Positions 49,156 through 57,597 of a DNA stretch of 64,000 nt are shown here, in pieces (positions within the stretch are counted from its first letter, which is position 1; each line of letters begins with the position of its first letter). Both the position numbers and the translations under genes were made by a program. Where the stretch lies: NCBI RefSeq assembly GCF_014696345.1, contig NZ_JACJPY010000009.1, forward strand, positions 35,421 to 99,420. The letters run 5' to 3'. Source of the DNA: Pseudanabaena cinerea FACHB-1277 (GTDB lineage Bacteria; Cyanobacteriota; Cyanobacteriia; Pseudanabaenales; Pseudanabaenaceae). The notes below the pieces were generated by a model. The model was given only the letters and a program-made list of their open reading frames with translations. It did no database searches and was not told the DNA's origin.

Positions 49156-50502
49156 CTGAGTACGAGAGTAGTTATTGTTCGTCACGGCGAGACTAATTTT
49201 AATGTCCTGAGCAAAATCCAAGGACGCGGTAATTACGATCGCCCTGAGCTACAGTCAGTGCTGACTGATAGAGGCACTCAACAGGCGAAGTTGGCGGGGC
49301 AGGCTTTGGCTAACTTAAATATTGATATTGCCTATGCTAGTCCTCTGGTTCGCGCTCAGAGTACGGCTCAAATTATTTTGTCAGCAAATTTTAATGCGCC
49401 GAAATTAGACTCGGCAGAGGGGTTATTAGAGATCGATCTCAGTGAATGGGAGTCGATGCTAGCAAGTGATGTTGAGGTTAACTTCCCTGAGCAGTACCAT
49501 TTTTGGCACAATGAGCCAGAAAATTTTCTGTTGGGCGATCGCTATCCAATTGTGGAGTTGTTTGAGCAGGCGAAAGCTTTTTGGGCAGAAATATTAGCGA
49601 AACATCAGGGTAAAACTATTCTGTTGGTGGGACATAGCGGCATCAATCGGGCGCTAATTTCGACAGCGATCGGCATTCCCATCAATCGCTATCACAAAAT
49701 CCAACAGGCAAACTGTGCGATTTCTGTCTTGAATTTTGCAGGGGCAAATATTAGTGATGGTGTGCAGCTAGAGTCTCTCAATCTGGTCAGTCACTTGAGT
49801 GAAATCATTGGCTCACCACTGCCCCCACTTCGTAAGCACCATAATGGGGCTCGGTTATTGCTGGTGCGGCATGGCGAAACCGAGTGGAATCGCCAAAAAC
49901 GTTTTCAAGGTCAGATTGATGTACCGCTCAATAATAATGGTCATGCTCAGGCAAGGCGTGCTAGCGAATTTCTCGCTAAGGTCAAGATTGATAAAGCCTT
50001 TAGCAGTCCGATGTTGCGTCCCAAGGATACAGCTTTAGAAATATTGCACAAGCATCCTCACATCAAGCTAGAACTGTTTGATGAACTCAAGGAGATTTCC
50101 CACGGTTTGTGGGAGGGCAAGTTTGAGCATGAAATTGAGGCGGAATTTGCGGGGCAGTTGGCATTGTGGCAGTCTCAGCCTGAAACGGTACAGATGCCCG
50201 AAGGCGAAAATCTGCAACAGGTTTGGGATCGGGTAGCGATCGTTTGGCAAAAAATTGTGGAGTCAGTTCCCGCAGGTGAGACGGCTTTGGTGGTTGCCCA
50301 TGATGCGGTGAATAAAGCGATTTTATGCCTCCTGTTTGACTTTGCGCCTGAGCAGTTTTGGGTGTTTAAGCAGGGTAATGGCGGGGTAAGTGTGATTGAC
50401 TATCCTCAGGGTGCGGCGGGAAAACCTATTTTGCAGTCCTGCAACATTACTACGCATTTATCGGAAGGCATCCTCGATCGCACTGCCGCAGGTGCGTTGT
50501 AA
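49156..50502 (+). CDS. Tandem two-domain histidine phosphatase (phosphoglycerate-mutase-like)
   Basis: A 448-residue protein with two histidine-phosphatase domains. The first RHG motif is 'RVVIVRHGETNFNV' at residues 4-17, and the second is 'LLLVRHGETEWNRQKRFQGQ' near residue 235. Each domain also has a later His ('LLVGHSGINRAL'; 'LVVAHDAVNKAI'). The conserved first RHG requires a start upstream of the first GTG (49258). The frame offers CTG at 49156 with GAGGA 7 bp upstream, giving 'MSTRVVIVRHG' as in relatives. Could act on phosphoglycerate or other phosphoesters; substrate unknown. Confidence 0.85.
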   Translation: MSTRVVIVRHGETNFNVLSKIQGRGNYDRPELQSVLTDRGTQQAKLAGQALANLNIDIAYASPLVRAQSTAQIILSANFNAPKLDSAEGLLEIDLSEWESMLASDVEVNFPEQYHFWHNEPENFLLGDRYPIVELFEQAKAFWAEILAKHQGKTILLVGHSGINRALISTAIGIPINRYHKIQQANCAISVLNFAGANISDGVQLESLNLVSHLSEIIGSPLPPLRKHHNGARLLLVRHGETEWNRQKRFQGQIDVPLNNNGHAQARRASEFLAKVKIDKAFSSPMLRPKDTALEILHKHPHIKLELFDELKEISHGLWEGKFEHEIEAEFAGQLALWQSQPETVQMPEGENLQQVWDRVAIVWQKIVESVPAGETALVVAHDAVNKAILCLLFDFAPEQFWVFKQGNGGVSVIDYPQGAAGKPILQSCNITTHLSEGILDRTAAGAL

Positions 50503-50610
50503 GCTTATCGCCTAAATTAGAGATCCATTTTCTGATACCTTGATGTAAAGAATTTGTTTTCATGTCTTAATATTTTGTATATTTTGTTTTAGTACTTGGA
50601 GTTTTTGCAT

Positions 50611-50799
50611 ATGACTATTTTGTTCCAGCTTTTGTTAGCCGCCTTCGTGCTGTTTTCTTTTATCCTTGTGATTGGTGTACCTGTTGCCTACGCCTCCCCT
50701 AGCTCTTGGAATCAAACCAAGCCCCTATTGTTTTTGGGTTCCGTTATTTGGGTGGCATTTGTGATTGTAATCGGCATTCTCAATGCTTTTGTCGCTTAA
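50611..50799 (+). CDS. psbZ: Photosystem II reaction centre protein Z
   Basis: A 62-residue protein with two transmembrane helices: '[20 protein letters not shown]' and '[20 protein letters not shown]', joined by '[16 protein letters not shown]'. This is the standard PsbZ (Ycf9) sequence and length. PsbZ stabilises the PSII core and its supercomplexes. ATG at 50611 is used. A terminator-like hairpin follows, then ribH. Confidence 0.96.
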   Translation: MTILFQLLLAAFVLFSFILVIGVPVAYASPSSWNQTKPLLFLGSVIWVAFVIVIGILNAFVA

Positions 50800-50848
50800 T
50801 CTTTAATTTCAATTGAATAATTGAATGATTAAAAAGTTCTCTAGAAAA

Positions 50849-50890
50849 ACATTGAAAGCGTTGCTTAGCAGCGCTTTTGGTGTTTTTCTG
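50849..50890 (+). terminator. Probable terminator after psbZ
   Basis: AAAGCGTTGC, loop, GCAGCGCTTTT stem with T-rich end (GGTGTTTTT). A repeat-like tail CTTGAGTGCAAAGCGCTATA follows at 50900-50920. Confidence 0.6.
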
Positions 50891-50956
50891 GATTTGGGCT
50901 TGAGTGCAAAGCGCTATAAACTATTAATGGATTTACTTAAGTTTAACTAAAATTAT

Positions 50957-51436
50957 ATGGCTGTTTTTGAAGGTAGCTTTACCAATACTGAGAGTTTACG
51001 CTTTGCGATCGTGACGGCAAGATTTAATGATCTGATCGTGGGTAAGCTCTTGCAAGGTTGTCAAGATGCGTTGCTAAGGCATGGGGTGGATGTATCGGAA
51101 TCTGGCAGTCAGGTGGACTATGCTTGGGTGCCTGGTAGTTTGGAGATTCCGATGGTGGCTAAGGAGTTGGCAGTGTCAGGTCGCTATCATGCACTGATTT
51201 GTTTGGGGGCGGTGATTCGTGGTGACACGCCGCATTTTGACTATGTGGCAAATGAGGTTTCTAAGGGGGTGGCTGCTGCTGCTTATCAGACGGGTGTGCC
51301 AATCATTTTTGGGGTATTGACTACGGATACGATGCAGCAGGCGCTGGAGCGGGCAGGCATTAAGGGGAATAAGGGTTGGGAGTTTGGCATGGCGGCGATC
51401 GAGATGGCTAATCTGATGCGCCAAATTCGTAAATAG
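50957..51436 (+). CDS. ribH: 6,7-dimethyl-8-ribityllumazine synthase
   Basis: A 159-residue enzyme of riboflavin synthesis. It has '[20 protein letters not shown]' (substrate pocket), '[18 protein letters not shown]', the conserved '[20 protein letters not shown]' with the catalytic His-containing 'GDTPHFDYV', and '[20 protein letters not shown]' near the C-terminus. Length is typical. It lies 157 bp after psbZ. Confidence 0.97.
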   Translation: MAVFEGSFTNTESLRFAIVTARFNDLIVGKLLQGCQDALLRHGVDVSESGSQVDYAWVPGSLEIPMVAKELAVSGRYHALICLGAVIRGDTPHFDYVANEVSKGVAAAAYQTGVPIIFGVLTTDTMQQALERAGIKGNKGWEFGMAAIEMANLMRQIRK

Positions 51437-51464
51437 CTACAGCCATGAAATGGCTATGCGGTTT

Positions 51465-54400
51465 TTATGTTTGCTCCTCGATCGCCCCCAGTGATAAGAG
51501 CTTAGCTTTTTGGGCGGGGGTTATCCCTGATGCATCGGTGATGTTTAGCCCTTCATAGGGGCGTGGCTCTCGGTAGGTTTGGCGACATTTACCAGTGCTG
51601 AGATCCCAGAGTTTGAGGGTTTCATCGCGGCTGCCACTGACAATGTGGTTGCCGTCAGGGGCGAAGGCGATCGCATAGATTTTGCCGCTATGTCCTGATA
51701 AATTGTTGATTATCTCGTGGGTTTGCCAATTCCATACTTGAATTGTGGCATCCTCGCCCGCACTAGCGACATTCTGTCCATTGGGGGCAGGAGCGATCGC
51801 CAAGGTATTGCCTGCATGGTTGATCGGCTGAGGTGTGATCTCTCCCGTTTGGATATTCCAGATAAAGACTTCGCGCTCACCACAACCAAAAGCGATGTGG
51901 GGATGCAGAGGTATAAATGAAATATTGGTGGTTATGTGTTTCTGTTCAAGGGTTTGCAGACATTCTCCTGTCTGCACATCCCAGATTTTGATGGTGCGAT
52001 CGCGGCTACTGCTAATAATTTGGCGATCGTCGTCACTAAAGGCGATCGCCAAAATCGCCCCCTGATGACCTTCTAGCCTGCGAAAACACTCACCCGTAAT
52101 GACACTTCTTAGTTTGATCACCTTGCTGGTTTCGCCCGTTGCTACCACCTTTCTGTCATGGCTAAACACAATGGTTCTCGCCAGATCGGGATGTTCGGTA
52201 ATAGTTGCCAGACAGTTGCCACTACTAACATCCCAAAGTTTGATCGTGCAGTCTTCGGCACAGCTTGCCAAGATTGTGCCACTGGGGCTGAAAGCAACCT
52301 GCCAAACTCGTCCAGCATGACCATCCAGATAGCGGATACATTTACCTGACTGCGTATCCCATAGACGGATGATTGAGTCATCCCCTGCACTGGCAATTAT
52401 GGTTTGTTCTGGGTTAAAGGTGACAGAGCGCACAGCATTGGTATAGCCCTGCAAAATCCGAAACTGTTGTCCCGATGTCACTTCCCAAAGGTTTAGCAAA
52501 TGTTCGTTAGCAATATTGCCAGAGGTTTGATTGTCGCCGCCAATTTCTGACCACGATCGCCCGATGTGACCTTGAAACGTGCGGATACATAGTCCTGATT
52601 CAATTTCCCACAGCTTGATCATTTCATCGCCACTGCTACTGGCTAAAATCAGGCGATCGGGATGGAAGGCAACGGATCTGACCCAATGATTATGCCCTGT
52701 AAGGGTTTTGAAGCATTGGGCGGTGTTGAGATCCCAGAGGCGAATGGTGCGATCGCCGCTACCTGTGGCAAGGGTGGAGCCATCATGACTAAAACTGGCA
52801 GCAAAAACTGTATGGGAATGTCCTGATAAAATCTGGTTACATTCACCTTTTTTTACATCCCAGAGTCTGATCGTGCGGTCTTCGCTACCGCTAGCGAGGA
52901 TATTGCTATGGGGGGTAAAGGTGACTGACCAAATAATATCTTCATGTCCCGTCAGCACTTTTAGGCAACTGCCTGTATGCACATCCCAAATTCTCACGTT
53001 GGCATCATCACTACCACTCGCTAGCAAAGTGCCATCGGCATTAAAGGCGATCGCCTCAACAATATCTTCATGCCCTTGCAAAACCCTGAAGCACTTACCT
53101 GATCGCCATAACCTCACGTTGCGATCGGCGTGACCACTAGCCAAAATCTCGCCATCGGGGCTAAAGACCGCCGCCATAACCGCGCCAATATAGCCTTGCA
53201 ACGTACTTAAACAATCACCCGTCTCCACATCCCACAATTTAATCGATTGATCGACACTGCTACTCGCTAAAACCGTACCATCAGGATTAAAAGCCACAGA
53301 AACCACCCAGCCCTTATGACCGCGATAGGTCAAGATCGGTTTGCCATCACTTACGCGCCAGAGATGAATATCCCCTTTGGTGTCGCCAATCGCCAACAGC
53401 TTGCCATCTTTACTAAAAGCCACGGACAAAACACCACCAATAACCTCGGCAAATACTGACTTCACCAAGGCAGTCTTGGCAAAATTGACCCGATGGAGTT
53501 TGACATCGGTTAAATAGGCTTGCCGAATTGCTAAATAGGAGAAGTCAGTACCCGTTAAATCAACATTGAGGTTGCACAATAAATTGATAATATTGCCACC
53601 GCCATAGCCAAAGGTGGATTTTAGCTCTCCTTCAGGGCGTAGCTCACGGCGACGTAGTTCGGCTAGAGTCTGAAATAGCTCCTTAGATACCATTTGCTTA
53701 CTGCCCAACCGCCCCAAAAGCTTAGCGATGAGGGGTTTGAGGATTAGCCTTGTCTGGCTATGACGGATGTAGTCTTTGGCGGTAGCTTTGATCAAGGCAT
53801 AGTGCCGCAAATAGAAAAGCTGCCGATTGAGCTTAGATTGAATGCTTGGCAATATGCCCAAGGGATGCTCTTGGGTGATCTCTTGATAGATCTGCTCCAC
53901 TAAAAGATTAGTCACAAAGTCCATAACTACAGGCTGTTGCGTAAAGCCCGTAGGGGTATGCTCAACTAGCGATCGTCGCTTGAGCGATCGTAAAGAGAGC
54001 ATTAAATAATTCTGCTCAATGGTCGGCACAATATCAGAACGCAATTCGGGCGGCTGCACTGGCTCACGGTTAATCGCCAACCAGATCATAATTTGTTTTT
54101 CGTGAGCCGTTAGGCGTTGATACTGCTGCTCGATCAAATCGGCAATACCACTAAAAACAATACTTTTCTGTTCCAAAAAACGACTGATATCTCCCGAATA
54201 GAGATCCTTAATTGCAGTTGCCGCAATTTTTAGTGCCAAGGGATTACCACGATACCAATCCACTAATCGCAGCAAATCCTTAGGATCTGCCGCAATACCT
54301 TTAGATGCAAGTACCCTTTCTGCCGCGCCCTCATCTAGACCGTTTAATCGCAAAGCCCGCACTGGCAGAATGTCTCCCTCAAGGGTGGCAACCTCTTCGG

Positions 54401-55193
54401 GAATTTCGCGACTAGTGATCACCAAGCAACTGCGATGTGCCACCTCGCCAATGCGCCGCAACAAATAGCCATAGCCCTCAAAATCTTTGCGATAAGCTCC
54501 TGCTTGGGCTTCATCGCGCATTACTGACTCAAAATTATCTAGCACTAGCAAACAGCGATAGCGCTGCAAATATTCCATCAAGCGGGAAATCAGGGCATTA
54601 GGATCGTCAGTCTCTGGAGTTTCATGTTGTTGCGATAGGAAATGAATTACCGTTGACAGCATTTCGCTAGGGGTTTTGGCGTTGTTCAGCGATCGCCACA
54701 CCACAAAGTCAAACCGCCCTTGCAATTGTTGAGCTAGCTTTACCGATAGGGCAGTTTTGCCCAAGCCCCCCATCCCAAATATCCCCACCAATCGGCAGCG
54801 CTCGCGATCTATCCAGTCCTTGAGAATATTAATTTCGTCATTGCGCCCATAAAAAAAGGTGACATCGACCACTTCGCCCCAGTCTTGATGACTATTGCTG
54901 TGGGGTGGAACCTTAGAAACTGTACTGACACTCGCATTTTTACTTTGGATTTGGCGGCGAATAACATTCTGAACAGAACTTTTAGTTACCTTTTCATTAA
55001 ATAATTCCGTTAGTAAATGCCATAATTTGTGGCTAACCAATTTGATATAGCCAGCGTCATAGCCAGTATTTCTGGCAATTTCTGAGTAAGACAATCCCTG
55101 CCATACTCCCAAAAATACAGAACGCTCAACCTTTGACAGATTGCGCCCCGCTAACGACATCTCCACAAATGCTACTGCTTCATCCGCCGTCAT
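51465..55193 (-). CDS. NB-ARC ATPase with WD40 repeats (STAND family)
   Basis: A 1242-residue signal-transduction ATPase. Residues 1-85 form an N-terminal HTH domain of the kind found in cyanobacterial vWA-MoxR-associated/STAND proteins ('GLSYSEIARNTGYDAGYIKL'). The NB-ARC region (110-420) has Walker A 'GIFGMGGLGKTALSVKLAQQ', Walker B 'RCLLVLDNFESVM' and 'LVITSRE'. From about residue 600 there are roughly 14 WD40 units ending in 'IRLWD' or 'IKLWD'. STAND proteins act as nucleotide-gated sensors. No effector nuclease or protease domain is visible and the ligand is unknown. Confidence 0.92.
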   Translation of the reverse strand: MTADEAVAFVEMSLAGRNLSKVERSVFLGVWQGLSYSEIARNTGYDAGYIKLVSHKLWHLLTELFNEKVTKSSVQNVIRRQIQSKNASVSTVSKVPPHSNSHQDWGEVVDVTFFYGRNDEINILKDWIDRERCRLVGIFGMGGLGKTALSVKLAQQLQGRFDFVVWRSLNNAKTPSEMLSTVIHFLSQQHETPETDDPNALISRLMEYLQRYRCLLVLDNFESVMRDEAQAGAYRKDFEGYGYLLRRIGEVAHRSCLVITSREIPEEVATLEGDILPVRALRLNGLDEGAAERVLASKGIAADPKDLLRLVDWYRGNPLALKIAATAIKDLYSGDISRFLEQKSIVFSGIADLIEQQYQRLTAHEKQIMIWLAINREPVQPPELRSDIVPTIEQNYLMLSLRSLKRRSLVEHTPTGFTQQPVVMDFVTNLLVEQIYQEITQEHPLGILPSIQSKLNRQLFYLRHYALIKATAKDYIRHSQTRLILKPLIAKLLGRLGSKQMVSKELFQTLAELRRRELRPEGELKSTFGYGGGNIINLLCNLNVDLTGTDFSYLAIRQAYLTDVKLHRVNFAKTALVKSVFAEVIGGVLSVAFSKDGKLLAIGDTKGDIHLWRVSDGKPILTYRGHKGWVVSVAFNPDGTVLASSSVDQSIKLWDVETGDCLSTLQGYIGAVMAAVFSPDGEILASGHADRNVRLWRSGKCFRVLQGHEDIVEAIAFNADGTLLASGSDDANVRIWDVHTGSCLKVLTGHEDIIWSVTFTPHSNILASGSEDRTIRLWDVKKGECNQILSGHSHTVFAASFSHDGSTLATGSGDRTIRLWDLNTAQCFKTLTGHNHWVRSVAFHPDRLILASSSGDEMIKLWEIESGLCIRTFQGHIGRSWSEIGGDNQTSGNIANEHLLNLWEVTSGQQFRILQGYTNAVRSVTFNPEQTIIASAGDDSIIRLWDTQSGKCIRYLDGHAGRVWQVAFSPSGTILASCAEDCTIKLWDVSSGNCLATITEHPDLARTIVFSHDRKVVATGETSKVIKLRSVITGECFRRLEGHQGAILAIAFSDDDRQIISSSRDRTIKIWDVQTGECLQTLEQKHITTNISFIPLHPHIAFGCGEREVFIWNIQTGEITPQPINHAGNTLAIAPAPNGQNVASAGEDATIQVWNWQTHEIINNLSGHSGKIYAIAFAPDGNHIVSGSRDETLKLWDLSTGKCRQTYREPRPYEGLNITDASGITPAQKAKLLSLGAIEEQT

Positions 55194-55397
55194 AGATGCG
55201 CCTTAAAAATATAAATATAACTTTTATATAACCTTGCGTCTGTAATTTTAAGCTTTTTTATGCTTTGTGGTAGTTTCTTAAAGGTTTGGATATTCTCTAA
55301 AAATAGCAACGCCAATCCCTAACCCTCACTAAACAGCCCAGAAATACTTCTACACTACTCACAACTTGGTAGTCCTAAAAAGGAAAGGATTTATACG

Positions 55398-55434
55398 GTA
55401 AGGATGGGCGGCGCGAAGCGCCGCCCATCCTTAC
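55398..55434. repeat. GC-rich perfect palindrome, 17-bp stem with GAA loop
   Basis: GTAAGGATGGGCGGCGC, GAA, GCGCCGCCCATCCTTAC. It lies 39 bp beyond the stop of the S4-domain gene on that gene's transcript side and could act as its terminator, but lacks a long U-run. Confidence 0.65.
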
Positions 55435-55472
55435 CTATTTAGCACTACCCACAACCTTAAATAGGCTGTATT

Positions 55473-56249
55473 TTATGTTGTTCTGACCATCTGCACACGA
55501 TAACGTTCTTTTTTGGTGATCATGATCTCACCGACGGTGACGCGCCCCTTGCCGCGAATGGCAATCAGATCCCCTGTTTTTACTTGATAGCTAGGCTGTG
55601 ACACAGTTTTCCAATTTACCCGCACATCCTCAGCATTGATTAAATCCACCATTTTGCTGCGGGACATACCGAAACCAAAGGAGGCGATCGCATCGAGACG
55701 TAGTGATGCTTCGGTAGAAGTAAGCTCTTTGGTGACAGGGACACGAATTTTCAGGTCTTCAAGGGCGATCGCGGTGATCTTGACGGGAACTGTCCGCACC
55801 TGATTGAAATGGATCTGCAAATATTCCACTAATTCAGGCACTACAATTGCTTGCGCCCCTTTTTCACCCAAGACGTTAATATCGCCCACCTTTTGCCGCT
55901 CTAGCCCCGTCCCTAACAATGCGCCCAAAAAGTCTCGATGGCTGGCGGCATCAAACAAAAAGTTACCTGCTATCGATATGGCGGCAAGGCTCACCATTGA
56001 CTGCTCAAGGGGGATTTCGGCACGGGCGATCGCCAGTCTTTGCCGCTCTGCCTGTGCATAGCCCCCCCAAGCCAATACTTGAATTTCGGTCATTTTGCTA
56101 AATACCTGCAACGCTTCCGTGATCTCAGGGGGCGATAAAAAATCACTGCATACCACCTCCCAAGTTTGCACAGCGCGATCGCCTAGATCGAGTAAGCGAC
56201 TGAGGGTATCTCTATTTTCAACATGGTTGAGTAAATCACGGGGTAGCAT
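55473..56249 (-). CDS. S4-domain RNA-binding protein (photosystem II S4 domain/YlmH-like)
   Basis: A 258-residue protein of the YlmH-like family, annotated in cyanobacteria and plants as photosystem II S4 domain protein. The N-terminal two thirds are the YlmH-type alpha-beta part. The S4 domain is at 180-245 ('LRLDAIASFGFGMSRSKMVD', 'INAEDVRVNWKTVSQPSYQV', 'KTGDLIAIRGKGRVTVGEIM'). Role in RNA or ribosome handling is inferred. Its start overlaps the stop of the PRC-barrel gene (TAATG), so the two are translationally coupled. Confidence 0.9.
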   Translation of the reverse strand: MLPRDLLNHVENRDTLSRLLDLGDRAVQTWEVVCSDFLSPPEITEALQVFSKMTEIQVLAWGGYAQAERQRLAIARAEIPLEQSMVSLAAISIAGNFLFDAASHRDFLGALLGTGLERQKVGDINVLGEKGAQAIVVPELVEYLQIHFNQVRTVPVKITAIALEDLKIRVPVTKELTSTEASLRLDAIASFGFGMSRSKMVDLINAEDVRVNWKTVSQPSYQVKTGDLIAIRGKGRVTVGEIMITKKERYRVQMVRTT

Positions 56250-57235
56250 TAGATTTCGTCAAATTCCTCTTCGGGAAAACGTTGCTTAGTGCGATCAGGG
56301 ATCTTGGTTTCGCCCCAAGCATCGAGAATTTGCTTCTGAGTTTCATTACGAAAATCCGACTTATTGGCGGGAGGGTAATCATCCTCAAAATCATCGTAAT
56401 CGTCATAGTCATTAATCGGCGTTGGCACGATGGGACGTGATGGCTCAGGACGGATCTCAGCTTTTGCTTGGCGGCGTTGGGGCGGTTGATTGACAGGAAT
56501 TCTTTCTTCAGCCCAATTATCGCCATCATCCCATGACTGCTCTTGACGGTAAACGGGGGGGCGCTGTTGTGGCGGTGGCGAGTAACTGCTGCGTGTACCA
56601 GAGGAGAGGGCATTGTCGCGGATCGTGGTTGTGGGGGGCATATAGTCGTCATCAAACTCATCTTCCCAAGGGGCTTTGCCCAAGCCAAGACGCTCTAATA
56701 AGCCCTTGCTCAATTGGGTCATGCGATCTTCCATGCCCTCGGTGACAATGATGCGATCGCGCCCAACGGCAATAATTTCATTAACATCTAGCTCATAGGT
56801 GCTAACCAGCGTGGCAGGAATGATCGGATTGCCCACAGAGGCGATGATCAAAAATAGCAATTCGCCCGTTTCAGGATCAAATTTAAAATCTCGCACTTTA
56901 CCCAAGGGTTCGCCAGACTCAGTGACGACCTCATTGTTAATTAGGGTGGTATAGCGCTCGGTAATCAAGACATCTTCAAGCACTGACTCATCATCAACCA
57001 AAATCGCATCTGGTCCCAATAAGTCAATATTTTCAAGGGACATATAAAAGGTGTCGCCGATGCCAATGGGTGTGCCGGGGATGAAGCGTTCGGCAACACT
57101 AACGCCCATTACGCGCCTCTGATCGACATCTAGCCATATTTGCGTAACGATGCCAAGCCGAATTGCTGAGCGCTTGCTAAATACTTGCAGACCTAATACG
57201 GCGGCACGTTGACGAAGATTTTCCGATTGCATCAT
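56249..57235 (-). CDS. PRC-barrel domain protein
   Basis: A 328-residue protein with two N-terminal PRC-barrel domains (residues 5-80 and 95-165; 'GLQVFSKRSAIRLGIVTQIW', 'GEPLGKVRDFKFDPETGELL'). The C-terminal half is long, disordered, acidic and Pro-rich ('YDDYDDFEDDYPP'). PRC-barrels serve as protein-interaction modules in photosynthetic and RNA-processing proteins. It is co-transcribed with the S4-domain gene, so the pair may act together. Starts at the first of two ATG codons. Confidence 0.88.
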   Translation of the reverse strand: MMQSENLRQRAAVLGLQVFSKRSAIRLGIVTQIWLDVDQRRVMGVSVAERFIPGTPIGIGDTFYMSLENIDLLGPDAILVDDESVLEDVLITERYTTLINNEVVTESGEPLGKVRDFKFDPETGELLFLIIASVGNPIIPATLVSTYELDVNEIIAVGRDRIIVTEGMEDRMTQLSKGLLERLGLGKAPWEDEFDDDYMPPTTTIRDNALSSGTRSSYSPPPQQRPPVYRQEQSWDDGDNWAEERIPVNQPPQRRQAKAEIRPEPSRPIVPTPINDYDDYDDFEDDYPPANKSDFRNETQKQILDAWGETKIPDRTKQRFPEEEFDEI

Positions 57236-57597
57236 GGCGGTGACGTGACTCTAAACTCCCTACAGGTGGGGCATAACCCAACAAAATGGGTAATACCCAA
57301 ACCTGATTCTAGCAGACTATAGCAATTTTCCAATGTGTGCATATTCATCGCCAAACAAAAAACACACGCAAAATATCGCGATTAGCCTTGCCGAGCAGCC
57401 CCGACGACCAAAGATCTTTAGACACCAAAAAATATTCTCGGTTTTAAGTAAGGGTTTCCAGTTTTGCCATCGTCTATCGAAATTTATTACTAGCAAACTT
57501 TCTAATAAGTTATGGATCGGGGTATCTAATCAGCTTTAATTAACTAAGACTCATCAAAGAGTGATCGTCAACCACCACAGGAATTCACAGTACCATC
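57236..57597. other. Divergent intergenic region
   Basis: This is upstream of both the PRC-barrel gene and the caspase-fold gene, so it holds both promoters. A partial repeat tail (ATTCTCGGTTTTAAGTAAGG, 57433-57452) recalls the dispersed hairpin repeat. No gene seen. Confidence 0.5.
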
